NCBI GenBank assembly: GCA_037132075.1
Contig: JBAXPV010000010.1
Span: 1 to 64,000, forward strand
Reading direction: 5' to 3'
Source: JBAXPV01 sp037132075
Lineage (GTDB): Bacteria > Bacteroidota > Bacteroidia > Bacteroidales > CAIXZF01
DNA: 64,000 bases
Below the pieces are notes generated by a model. It did not search any database. It saw only the letters and a program-made list of their open reading frames with translations, and was not told where the DNA came from. Of this stretch, positions 8,523 to 16,442 are shown in pieces. The position numbers and the translations under genes were made by a program. The stretch's first letter is position 1. The number at the start of each line of letters is the position of its first letter.

Positions 8523-10396
8523 AAATCAAAGGAATAAAAATCGCCGGCATTGAGCTGTCGCTTTCACATTCTTATATCCTCCTTTTCGTACTTCTTATTA
8601 GCCTGATCCGCTTCCATTTCGATCCTGTCTATCTCATCAGCTGGGATGTATTTGGGTATTATCTTTATCTCCCTGCTACTTTTATTCATCACGATCCTTT
8701 AATAGCAAATCCAGGGTGGGTTCAGGCTGCACTGGAGCAATACCAGGCGTCTCCGACACTTTACCAGTTAAAGACCACGACTGACGGGGCTCTCGTCGAC
8801 CTTTACACTATGGGGATGGCTATAGCATGGTTGCCTGCATTCTTCGTCGGTCATACGCTTGCCTATCTCTTGAATTTCCCAATGGATGGCTTTTCAATCC
8901 CCTACCAATATGCTCTTGCGATTGAAGGTCTTTTCGCACTACTCATAAGTTTGTTGCTGCTGCGCAAACTCCTGTTGCGATATTTCAGCGAGTTTGTAAC
9001 AGTAAGCGTGCTGGTCACCCTAAGTCTTGGAACGAATTTCTTAGAGATGGCTTATGGGTATTTTCATTCACCCCACGGTTTTCTTTTCCTGGGATATACC
9101 CTGGTTCTATGGCTGACATTTAAGTGGCATGAGCATCCAAAACCCCAATATGAGATACTCTTAGGCTTGTTGATTGGATGGATGACACTCACACGTCCGG
9201 TTGAGGTCGTGTCGCTGGCAATACTTTTTTTCTGGGGCATCGGTAGCAAATACACACTCATAGGGAAAATCCGCTTCTTCTTCTCACAAAAGATCAGCCT
9301 GTTGCTCTTTTTTCTGTTTGCAGTGTTGGTTGTTTTGCCACAACTCTTTTACTATAAGGTGCTTACAGGCCATTGGATTTATAACACATATTTCAGCGGG
9401 AGTGAAGGCATGGACCTTGGCAGCCCACATACCTGGCAATTTCTATTTTCCTTCCGGAAGGGTTGGCTGATTTATACCCCTGTTATGGTCTTTGCCATCA
9501 TAGGTCTCATCCTGTCATATCGAAAGCAAAAAGGCCTTTTCTGGCCATTTCTTGTCTTCCTGGCATGTTTTATTTACCTCTATTCAAGCTGGTCGATCTG
9601 GTGGTATGCCTTCTGTTTCAGCCAAAGAGTAATGGTACAGGCTTATCCGATATTGGCAATTTTATTGGGATTCTTTTTTTCAACGATTGGAAACTATTCC
9701 AGGAGAACCAGGATTCCAGTCCAAGCCTTGGTGGTATTTTTTATCTTTCTTAATCTCTTTCAGACCTGGCAATATTCTTTTGCAAAGATACTCGACGGTT
9801 CCCGCATGACAAAGGCCTATTATTGCAGGATCTTTGGAAAGGCAGAAGTAAGTGATGAAGATAGGAAATTACTCCTGATTGACCGTGCAAATACCGATAA
9901 AGAAGTTTTCACAGATTCTTTATCCTATCTGTCAACATGCCTGGTGAACTGTGACTTTGAGACTGATCTGCCAGGAGTTCCAACCCGTAGCACAGCACAA
10001 GCCCATGGTGGAACATTTTCTTTAAAGATGGATAGTACGATGATCTATAGTATGCCTTATCGGTTTTGTTTTAAAGATCTCACCACAAAAGACCATGCCT
10101 GGCTAAGAATCAGTTTTTATGTGTATCCGGTAGATTCTGTTAAAAAAGATCCCTTTTCTCTTGTCGTACTTACTGAACACCGCAAGGACCTGGCTCCTTA
10201 TAAATACAGGACTGCCAACATTGAGAATCCGGAGTATAAAGTCGTAAAAGGTCAATGGAATCAGATAGTATTTGATTATATGACGCCGGAAGTTAGGTCA
10301 GTGGGTGATAGCATCCGTATGTTTTTCTGGCATCGGGGAAAGATGCCTGTCTATGTTGACGACTTCAAAATAATATCTTACCGGCCAAAAGACTAA
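8519..10396 (+). CDS. GT-C-like integral membrane glycosyltransferase with C-terminal extracytoplasmic domain
   Basis: About 625 residues with roughly eleven hydrophobic segments over the first 430, followed by a soluble domain. The SWDVFGYYLYLPA segment after the first membrane helix resembles the first periplasmic loop of GT39/PMT-type enzymes, where an acidic residue is catalytic. The C-terminal region (about 440-625) has the beta-rich pattern of a carbohydrate-binding jelly-roll, including 'CDFETDLPG' and a final 'VYVDDFKI' strand. The ATGA overlap with the GT2 gene fixes the start at 8519 and not at the earlier in-frame ATG. The likely role is transfer of a sugar from a polyprenyl carrier to an envelope target. 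The acceptor is unknown. Its stop overlaps the stop of the convergent PBP1A gene (CTAA, 10393-10396). Confidence 0.75.
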   Translation: MKIKGIKIAGIELSLSHSYILLFVLLISLIRFHFDPVYLISWDVFGYYLYLPATFIHHDPLIANPGWVQAALEQYQASPTLYQLKTTTDGALVDLYTMGMAIAWLPAFFVGHTLAYLLNFPMDGFSIPYQYALAIEGLFALLISLLLLRKLLLRYFSEFVTVSVLVTLSLGTNFLEMAYGYFHSPHGFLFLGYTLVLWLTFKWHEHPKPQYEILLGLLIGWMTLTRPVEVVSLAILFFWGIGSKYTLIGKIRFFFSQKISLLLFFLFAVLVVLPQLFYYKVLTGHWIYNTYFSGSEGMDLGSPHTWQFLFSFRKGWLIYTPVMVFAIIGLILSYRKQKGLFWPFLVFLACFIYLYSSWSIWWYAFCFSQRVMVQAYPILAILLGFFFSTIGNYSRRTRIPVQALVVFFIFLNLFQTWQYSFAKILDGSRMTKAYYCRIFGKAEVSDEDRKLLLIDRANTDKEVFTDSLSYLSTCLVNCDFETDLPGVPTRSTAQAHGGTFSLKMDSTMIYSMPYRFCFKDLTTKDHAWLRISFYVYPVDSVKKDPFSLVVLTEHRKDLAPYKYRTANIENPEYKVVKGQWNQIVFDYMTPEVRSVGDSIRMFFWHRGKMPVYVDDFKIISYRPKD

Positions 10397-12639
10397 AATC
10401 CCTCCAGGAAATCATCTGTTTTCTTCGGCTTGGTGTCGTATTGAATACAGTCTGTCTCCACTCTCAGATTTGGAGGTCTTTCAAAATCCCCTTTTGAGAT
10501 GGTTAGTTTCGGGTCATTATAAACTCTCTTCATGAAATAAGCCCATACCGGCAAAGCCATATTGGCTCCTTGCCCGAGGTTTATCGCACGGAAATGGACA
10601 GAACGGTCTTCGCATCCAACCCATACTCCGGCAACAAGGTTGGGCGTTAGTCCCATAAACCATCCGTCAGAATTGTTTTGTGTAGTACCTGTCTTTCCAG
10701 CAATTGGATAATTGATTCCATAACGGTAATGCATCCTGGCGCCAGTGCCACTTTCAACGACGCCTTTCATCAGGCTGATCATCAGGTAGGCAGTCTCTTC
10801 GTTCATAGCTTCGTCCTGCTTAGGAACAAAACTGGCCAGCACATGGCCGAATTTGTCTTCGATACGCGTAATGAAGATTGGCTCGATATACCGCCCTTTA
10901 TTGGCATAGGTAGCCATAGCTCCGGTCATCTCATAAACGCTGAGGTCAGGCGTCCCCAGGCAGAGAGAAGGTACTGCATCGATCGGGCTGGTAATCCCCA
11001 TTTTCCTGACCAGGTTGATCACAGCTGCAGGCGAATAACGCTTCATCAGGTATGCTGAAACATAATTGATTGAGTTTGCAAGCGCATATTTCAAAGTCAC
11101 CATTTTTCCATTATCATCATTTTCTGCATTCCCTGGCGTCCAGGTGGTTCCATCACCTAACTCAAAAGATACCGGGATGTTGGGTACTTTGGTACAAGGT
11201 GAGAAATCTCCTTCCTGCATCGCAAGCGTATAAAGAAATGGCTTAAAGGTAGAACCAACCTGGCGCTTCCCCATAGTCACATGATCATATTTAAAATGTT
11301 TATAATCGATGCCGCCTACGTAAGCCCTCACAAAACCTGTCTGTGGGTCAACAGCCATCATGCCGGTCTGCAGAAAATATTTATAATATTTTATTGAATC
11401 TAATGGCGACATCACCGTATCCCGATCTCCATTCCAGCTAAAAACCGACATCTTTACCGGTGTCTGGAATGCTTTCAGGATATCCTCTTCGGAGGCATTA
11501 TTTTTCTTCATCTGGGCATAACGATCAGAACGTTCTATCGCCTGCCTGGTGATCCGTTTAATGTCGTCGGTGGTCAGCTCCTTGTCGTAAGGAGCATTTT
11601 TAACGCCTTTCCAATGTTTGAAAAATGCCGGTTGGAGATCTTTCTGAAAATGCTCCCTTACAGCCTCTTCAGCATATTGCTGCATGGAAGAATTGATGGT
11701 CACATAAATCTTCAGGCCATCTTTGTAAAGGTTATAACTTCCACCATCAGGTTTCTTATTTTCTTCACACCATTTTGTCAATACCCCCCTGAGATATTCA
11801 CGGAAATACGTCCCTAGACCAGAGTTTTGATCCTGAAGGCTGTAATGAGACATGTCAACTGGTAATACCTTCAAAGAATCATACTGTTTCTCAGTGATGA
11901 AGTCATACTTTTCCATCTGTGAAAGCACGACTTCCCTTCGTTTGATGGCTCTTTCCGGATTGCGGACCGGGTTATAATAGCTTTGGGCTTTAAGGAGTCC
12001 AATAAGCATGGCAGCTTCTTCTACGTTGATTTGGGCAGGTTCTTTGTCAAAGAACGTCCTGGTGGCTGATTTGATGCCAAAGGTCTGAGCCCCGAATGGA
12101 ACCGTGTTGAGATACAGCGCGATGATCTCTTCTTTTGAGAAGTTTCTTTCCAGTTTAATGGCGGTTACCCATTCTTTAAGCTTGATAAAAACGGTCTCGA
12201 TGAAATTCCTGTTTTCTTTTCTGGGGAAAAGATTTTTGGCCAGTTGTTGTGTCAGCGTGCTACCGCCACCTTTATTTGAAAAGGTTACGATCCCCAGGGC
12301 TACTCTGAAAATGGCACGGATATCAACGCCGGAATGCTCCCTGAAACGGATGTCTTCAGTGGCAAGCAAGGCATTGACAAGGTTAGGGGAGATCTCTTCG
12401 AAATGAATATTGGAGCGGTTTTCAACAAAATATTTACCGATGACCTTTTGGTCTGAAGAAATAAGCTCAGATGCCTGGTTGGAGCTCGGATTCTTTAAAT
12501 CTTCGAGTGAAGGCATATAGCCAAAACCACCCACAGAAACGAGGAGAAGAATCAATATGACAAAGGCAATCACTGCCAGGTATGTCATCCAAAACTTTCT
12601 TGCGAAACTGTGGTTCTGTAAAGGTTTTCGACTAACCAT
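10393..12639 (-). CDS. Class A penicillin-binding protein 1A (transglycosylase/transpeptidase)
   Basis: A bifunctional peptidoglycan synthase of 748 residues. A single membrane anchor lies at about 15-40. The GT51 domain has the catalytic Glu E95 in TEDIRFREHSG, then GGSTLTQQLAKN. The transpeptidase has its serine at S463 (GSTFKP), the SIN motif in ALANSINY and the KTG motif in AGKTGTTQ. All catalytic motifs are present, so both activities are expected. It is the last gene of the holB-ricT-gldH-PBP1A run, six bases after gldH. This order is familiar in Bacteroidota and places cell-wall synthesis beside a gliding lipoprotein. It ends convergently on the GT-C-like gene with stops that share bases. 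Confidence 0.93.
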   Translation of the reverse strand: MVSRKPLQNHSFARKFWMTYLAVIAFVILILLLVSVGGFGYMPSLEDLKNPSSNQASELISSDQKVIGKYFVENRSNIHFEEISPNLVNALLATEDIRFREHSGVDIRAIFRVALGIVTFSNKGGGSTLTQQLAKNLFPRKENRNFIETVFIKLKEWVTAIKLERNFSKEEIIALYLNTVPFGAQTFGIKSATRTFFDKEPAQINVEEAAMLIGLLKAQSYYNPVRNPERAIKRREVVLSQMEKYDFITEKQYDSLKVLPVDMSHYSLQDQNSGLGTYFREYLRGVLTKWCEENKKPDGGSYNLYKDGLKIYVTINSSMQQYAEEAVREHFQKDLQPAFFKHWKGVKNAPYDKELTTDDIKRITRQAIERSDRYAQMKKNNASEEDILKAFQTPVKMSVFSWNGDRDTVMSPLDSIKYYKYFLQTGMMAVDPQTGFVRAYVGGIDYKHFKYDHVTMGKRQVGSTFKPFLYTLAMQEGDFSPCTKVPNIPVSFELGDGTTWTPGNAENDDNGKMVTLKYALANSINYVSAYLMKRYSPAAVINLVRKMGITSPIDAVPSLCLGTPDLSVYEMTGAMATYANKGRYIEPIFITRIEDKFGHVLASFVPKQDEAMNEETAYLMISLMKGVVESGTGARMHYRYGINYPIAGKTGTTQNNSDGWFMGLTPNLVAGVWVGCEDRSVHFRAINLGQGANMALPVWAYFMKRVYNDPKLTISKGDFERPPNLRVETDCIQYDTKPKKTDDFLEGF

Positions 12640-12645
12640 AATTCA

Positions 12646-13149
12646 TTATTGTTTCTCAATCTTCAAGCCAATATCGGCAATCCCTTTCAAATTGTCTTCC
12701 CGCATCGCTTGCTCAATCTCAAATTTATAGTGTCCGGGCTTTTTGATCATCATACCCTTTTTCATTAGCCAGCGACTTTCCTTGATTTTTCCAAAGCCTT
12801 TCCCGATCCACGTTCCATCGGGTGCGGCTAAAATGCATTCGAGGGTGTCGCGCGTCTTTGTTGCATCAGGTAAAGTGGTGTTGACGAAAAGATACAAATT
12901 AGAATATTCATAATCAGTCGTGTTTCTCACCTGAAAATAGATATCATAAACCGCTTTGGAGTCAGTAAGGTCGGTCTCAATCTTAACAGGGCTGTCTTTT
13001 TTCCATTGTGAATCCGGGATTCGTTGATAATTGTCCAAAACAGCATTTCTGTCACAGGAAATCAGCGGAAATAAAAACAAAAAGAAAAGTAAAATTCCAC
13101 TTGATTTCTTTATGCTGTCAATGCTTGTCATTTTTCTTCTGGAAGTCAT
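12646..13149 (-). CDS. gldH: Gliding motility lipoprotein GldH
   Basis: A lipoprotein of 167 residues with signal peptide and lipobox LISC (lipid-carrying Cys32 from the first ATG, Cys26 if the second ATG at 13131 is used). The body matches the GldH pattern: YDIYFQVRNTTDYEYSNLYLFV, then DTLECILAAPDGTWIGKGFGKI and a C-terminal HYKFEIEQAMRED. GldH is needed for gliding and SprB-type adhesin function in Flavobacterium; its biochemical role is unsettled. The position between ricT and a class A PBP is the usual gldH neighbourhood, which strengthens the call. Spacing of four bases to ricT and six to PBP1A indicates one transcript. Confidence 0.88.
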   Translation of the reverse strand: MTSRRKMTSIDSIKKSSGILLFFLFLFPLISCDRNAVLDNYQRIPDSQWKKDSPVKIETDLTDSKAVYDIYFQVRNTTDYEYSNLYLFVNTTLPDATKTRDTLECILAAPDGTWIGKGFGKIKESRWLMKKGMMIKKPGHYKFEIEQAMREDNLKGIADIGLKIEKQ

Positions 13150-13153
13150 TTAA

Positions 13154-14254
13154 TTATTTACCATCATAACGACTGACGTCTTCCTGTTCTGGAAGGTTCG
13201 ATTTGATTTCTTTAACGCGGGCAAAATCCTCAAGTTGTTCAGGATAGACTTTTTTATTGTTCTGCCTGATGATCTCATGAACAGACTCCAACGGAATCGC
13301 CATTAGGTTATATGGATCATTCTGGTAAGAATACCATAATATTTTTTGAAAGATATCTGTTTTCTGGTGAATTCCTTCGCCTTTTTTTGTCTTCAGCCTG
13401 ATATCCTGATCCGGGAATTCCTTGATGGCATCCACATAGGTGTCATATTCGTAATTAAGACAGCATTTTAGCTTGCCACATTGCCCGGCGAGTTTCTGCG
13501 GATTCATGGAGAGTTGCTGAACCCTGGCCGCATTGGTAGTCACAGCCCTGAAATCTGTGATCCAGGAAGAACAGCACAAAGATCTTCCACAGGTCCCCAG
13601 TCCGCCCAAACGCCCTGCTTCCTGCCTCACTCCGATTTGTTTCATCTCGATCCTGACACGAAATTCTTCAGCCAAAATCTTGATCATTTCTCTGAAATCA
13701 ACTCGTTCTTCAGCCGTGTAATAGAAAATAGCCTTGGTGTTATCACCTTGATATTCAACATCATTGACCTTCATGTTGAGGCCTAAACGGCTGGAAATCT
13801 TGCGGGTCTTTAACATGATGGTCTCCTCAGCCTTGATGGCTAGAGCCCATTTCTCAATATCCGAAATCCTGGCTTTCCGATAGACTTTTTTCATGTCTTC
13901 GGGTTTCGTCATGATTTTTTTTCGCTTAAGCTGCAATTTGACAATTTCGCCGGTAGCAGATATAATGCCGATGTCATGTCCGGGTGATGCTTCTACTGCA
14001 ACGATGTCACCTGTTACAAAATCCATATCTCCAGGCAACTGGAAATAATCTTTACGGTTGTTTTTAAACCTGATCTCGACGATTCCAATGGCGCCTTCTA
14101 TTTTTGGGCCATGAACGTCTTTTAACCAGTCATAGACTTCCATTTTAGCACAGCCATAAGTACAATCCGGTTTGTGATCCGGTTTGATACTGTGACAGCA
14201 ACCTCTGCTGGAAAAATCCTCCTGACTTATATTTTGTGGTATTTTCTCTTCCAT
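13154..14254 (-). CDS. ricT: PSP1-domain protein, RicT/YaaT family
   Basis: A cytoplasmic protein of about 366 residues with the PSP1 domain. Cysteine groups fit the family: GTCGRSLCCSSWI and GQCGKLKCCLNYEYD in the domain, and a cysteine-rich N-terminus (SRGCCHS, DCTYGCAK) typical of Bacteroidota members. In Bacillus, RicT belongs to an iron-sulfur RicAFT complex that affects RNA processing; in Bacteroidota the role is not established. The frame is open to 14314, but a promoter box TATCTTTG at 14317-14324 would start transcription near 14310, so the ATG at 14254 (MEEKIPQ) is chosen. It is followed four bases later by gldH. Confidence 0.87.
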   Translation of the reverse strand: MEEKIPQNISQEDFSSRGCCHSIKPDHKPDCTYGCAKMEVYDWLKDVHGPKIEGAIGIVEIRFKNNRKDYFQLPGDMDFVTGDIVAVEASPGHDIGIISATGEIVKLQLKRKKIMTKPEDMKKVYRKARISDIEKWALAIKAEETIMLKTRKISSRLGLNMKVNDVEYQGDNTKAIFYYTAEERVDFREMIKILAEEFRVRIEMKQIGVRQEAGRLGGLGTCGRSLCCSSWITDFRAVTTNAARVQQLSMNPQKLAGQCGKLKCCLNYEYDTYVDAIKEFPDQDIRLKTKKGEGIHQKTDIFQKILWYSYQNDPYNLMAIPLESVHEIIRQNNKKVYPEQLEDFARVKEIKSNLPEQEDVSRYDGK

Positions 14255-14316
14255 GGTAATAATAATGCTGTACCTGTTTCCTGTCGTTTCTGCGGTTTGG
14301 ACCGATCTCAGCAATG

Positions 14317-14324
14317 CAAAGATA
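14317..14324 (-). promoter_or_regulatory. -7 element TATCTTTG of ricT
   Basis: Exact TAnnTTTG match on the minus strand between the holB stop and ricT. It implies a leader of about 56 bases and excludes a start at 14314. It suggests that ricT-gldH-PBP1A can be transcribed separately from holB. Confidence 0.4.
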
Positions 14325-14355
14325 GGAAAGAAGCGTCAATGATTACGCATATGGT

Positions 14356-15519
14356 TTAGGACTTTCCTCTTACAAGCGCTTTACAGAACTTCAGACTGAG
14401 ATCCAGGAACAGAATTCCTCCATGTGCGTTCCTTTCAATATGATAAATGGCTTTATCTAATTCTGAGGCCATGCCGATAGCACGTTCCGGTGGCAGGAAA
14501 TTTCTGAATTTACTGATGAAGTCATTTCCAGCCTGTGTCTCGCTTCCCAATGGGCTGAAACTCTGATGACCGATAAAGGCCAGCCTTATGATGCTCAGTG
14601 AATGCAACAAAAATTGCTTTTGTCGTTCCCGGATCATTTGTCCCAAATCAGTTGAGATTTTAAGCATATCCTGGAATTTCTCTGCTTTACCCTGGACCGG
14701 TGTATAGAAATAACATGCCAGCATCCATTCTCTGAACTTGCCCGACAAATCATTCTCGTCTTCACTTTCTGCCAGCAAATTCATCGCAGCGATATAACTT
14801 CCTTCAGCAAACTTTGCCGCTTCTTTTATTTTTTCTTCACCATATGTGCTGTCTTTCGCAAGGGCATGAATCAGGTCTGCCTCCTGTATCCTGGGAATAC
14901 GAACGATCTGGGTCCTGGAGAGCACTGTTGGCAGTATAGGGTCAAGATTCTCACTTACAAGCAAGAAAAGACTCCCTTCAGGTGGTTCTTCCAATATCTT
15001 CAGGATCTTGTTTGCGGCTTGCATATTCATCTTCTCAGGCAGCCAAATCACCACTGTCTGGTATTTCGCTTCATACGACTTATAACTCAGCGCCTTCAAG
15101 ATCTCACTGGCGTCGTGAACGCTGATAAGACCTTGTTTCTTCTCAATTCCAATCTGTTGGTACCACTTGTTTAAGGTGATGTAATAGCTGTTTTCCAGCA
15201 CGAACGGCCGCCAGTCTTTCATGAAGTCACTGCTTTTGGGCTTTGAGTCCACGTCTTCAGTACGGGCAACCGGAAAAATAAAAGTGAGATCCGGATGGGT
15301 CAGGCGATCAAATTTATGACAAGAAGGGCATTCGCCACAGGAGTCAGTGGCACCAGGAGATGCACAGTTAACATATTGAATGTAAGAGAGTGCCAGGGCC
15401 AGGTTCCCTGAACCTTCAGGCCCGACAAACAATTGGGCATGACTCACCCTGTTCTCCAGAGCTGATTTAATCAGCCTTTCCTTTATTGTTTCCTGCCCGA
15501 CAACTTGATGAAAATACAC
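14356..15519 (-). CDS. holB: DNA polymerase III delta-prime subunit
   Basis: A clamp-loader AAA+ protein of 387 residues. The N-terminus MYFHQVVGQETIKERL and a four-cysteine zinc module (CASPGATDSCGECPSC) are typical of DnaX/HolB proteins. The P-loop position reads GPEGSGN with Asn39 where an active ATPase has Lys, as expected for delta-prime, which does not hydrolyse ATP. The SRC-type arginine-finger region appears as LSRTQIV. The start is GTG at 15519; no better ATG is available, and a TACTTTTA box lies about 15 bases upstream. It leads the run into ricT, gldH and PBP1A, and diverges from thiF. Confidence 0.88.
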   Translation of the reverse strand: MYFHQVVGQETIKERLIKSALENRVSHAQLFVGPEGSGNLALALSYIQYVNCASPGATDSCGECPSCHKFDRLTHPDLTFIFPVARTEDVDSKPKSSDFMKDWRPFVLENSYYITLNKWYQQIGIEKKQGLISVHDASEILKALSYKSYEAKYQTVVIWLPEKMNMQAANKILKILEEPPEGSLFLLVSENLDPILPTVLSRTQIVRIPRIQEADLIHALAKDSTYGEEKIKEAAKFAEGSYIAAMNLLAESEDENDLSGKFREWMLACYFYTPVQGKAEKFQDMLKISTDLGQMIRERQKQFLLHSLSIIRLAFIGHQSFSPLGSETQAGNDFISKFRNFLPPERAIGMASELDKAIYHIERNAHGGILFLDLSLKFCKALVRGKS

Positions 15520-15531
15520 GACTTTTTTTTG

Positions 15532-15539
15532 TAAAAGTA
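15532..15539 (-). promoter_or_regulatory. -7 element TACTTTTA of holB
   Basis: Near-consensus box (final G replaced by A) 13 bases before the GTG start at 15519. It is back to back with the thiF box at 15591. Confidence 0.35.
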
Positions 15540-15590
15540 AGAATTTGCGCGCTTTTGTCTTTCATTGGTTTTGCTTTGCCTTGCTTTTTT

Positions 15591-15598
15591 TACTTTTG
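15591..15598 (+). promoter_or_regulatory. Promoter of thiF-thiS, apparently leaderless
   Basis: TACTTTTG matches TAnnTTTG exactly, with TTG at 15571-15573 (17-base spacer). Only six bases separate the box from the ATG at 15605, so the predicted start of transcription falls on or next to the start codon. It also lies inside the longer frame from 15545, which is therefore rejected. Confidence 0.45.
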
Positions 15599-15604
15599 TG
15601 TACA

Positions 15605-16201
15605 ATGACAACACTAGAAAAGCTGGAAAGTCTTAAAAATAGGACCGTCGGTATCGCCGGCTGTGGCGGTCTTGGATCGAACTGTGCTGCTGCCCTTGCA
15701 AGGACTGGGGTCACGAATCTTATCCTTGTCGATTTCGATACAGTAAGCAGGGGAAACCTGAACAGGCAGTATTTTTTTCTTGACCAGCTTGGGAAGAAGA
15801 AAGTGGAGGCATTGCGTGAAAACCTATTGAGAATCAACCTGGAATTGAATATTGAATGTCATGATGTCATGCTGGATTCCGTCAGCATATTACGTTTGTT
15901 TGCAGGATGTGATGTCATTGTGGAGGCATTCGATCTGGCCGAGGCTAAAGAAATGATCGTAGAAACTGTTTTGGGTAAAATGCCTGAGAAATATCTCGTT
16001 TCAGGGCTTGGCCTTGCCGGATGGGGCGGAAACAATAAAATCCAGGAGAGCCGATATGGCAAACTTATCGTCTGTGGCGACCAGGAACAGGAAGTCAGTG
16101 AGGACTTTCCACCACTGGCTCCCAGGGTTGGTGTGGTTGCCAATATGCAAGCCAATGCTGTCTTAGAAATCCTCCTGGATGTTTTACCCTTGAATTTGTA
16201 A
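15605..16201 (+). CDS. thiF: ThiS adenylyltransferase, short ThiF form
   Basis: An E1-like adenylating enzyme of 198 residues. The nucleotide-binding Rossmann motif GIAGCGGLGSNC is near the N-terminus, followed by LVDFDTVSRGNLNRQYFF, the ATP-binding Asp and Arg/Asn positions of the family. It activates the C-terminal glycine of ThiS for sulfur transfer in thiazole (thiamin) synthesis. The protein is the short ThiF type without the zinc CxxC pairs of E. coli ThiF. The partner thiS starts four bases after its stop. The frame is open upstream to 15545, but that extension contains the promoter and reads as a spurious hydrophobic stretch. Other thi genes are absent from this window. Confidence 0.88.
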   Translation: MTTLEKLESLKNRTVGIAGCGGLGSNCAAALARTGVTNLILVDFDTVSRGNLNRQYFFLDQLGKKKVEALRENLLRINLELNIECHDVMLDSVSILRLFAGCDVIVEAFDLAEAKEMIVETVLGKMPEKYLVSGLGLAGWGGNNKIQESRYGKLIVCGDQEQEVSEDFPPLAPRVGVVANMQANAVLEILLDVLPLNL

Positions 16202-16205
16202 AATT

Positions 16206-16409
16206 ATGATAGTCATACTAAATAACCGCCAGGAAGAGATTTCTTCAGAATCCATGACAATTTCTGAGCTGCTTCAATACAGGAATTTTACATTTAAAAT
16301 GCTCGTAGTAAAGGTAAATGCAGAACTCATCCCCAAAGATAAATACCAGGTTCAGCGCATTAAGGATGGCGATGATGTGATGATCCTTCACCTGATTTCA
16401 GGAGGATAA
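16206..16409 (+). CDS. thiS: Sulfur carrier protein ThiS
   Basis: A ubiquitin-like carrier of 67 residues. It ends in Gly-Gly (HLISGG), the site adenylated by ThiF and then converted to a thiocarboxylate. The MIVILNN start and the VVKVNAELIPKDKY segment are usual for ThiS. It is coupled to thiF and closed by a strong terminator. MoaD, a related fold, is excluded by the ThiF partner and the short length. Confidence 0.9.
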   Translation: MIVILNNRQEEISSESMTISELLQYRNFTFKMLVVKVNAELIPKDKYQVQRIKDGDDVMILHLISGG

Positions 16410-16439
16410 AAAAAGCCAGGCTTTCGACCTGGCTTTTTT
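16409..16439. terminator. Bidirectional rho-independent terminator
   Basis: A perfect 12-base stem, AAAAAAGCCAGG (16409-16420) with CCTGGCTTTTTT (16428-16439), and a 7-base loop. The U-tract serves the thiS transcript and the A-tract gives a U-tract for the minus-strand cargo gene ending at 16443, so one element ends both convergent units. Confidence 0.9.
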
Positions 16440-16442
16440 GTT

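Noticed and set aside
14356..15519. Pseudogene call for holB because of its broken P-loop
   Set aside because: Loss of the P-loop lysine is normal in the delta-prime subunit.
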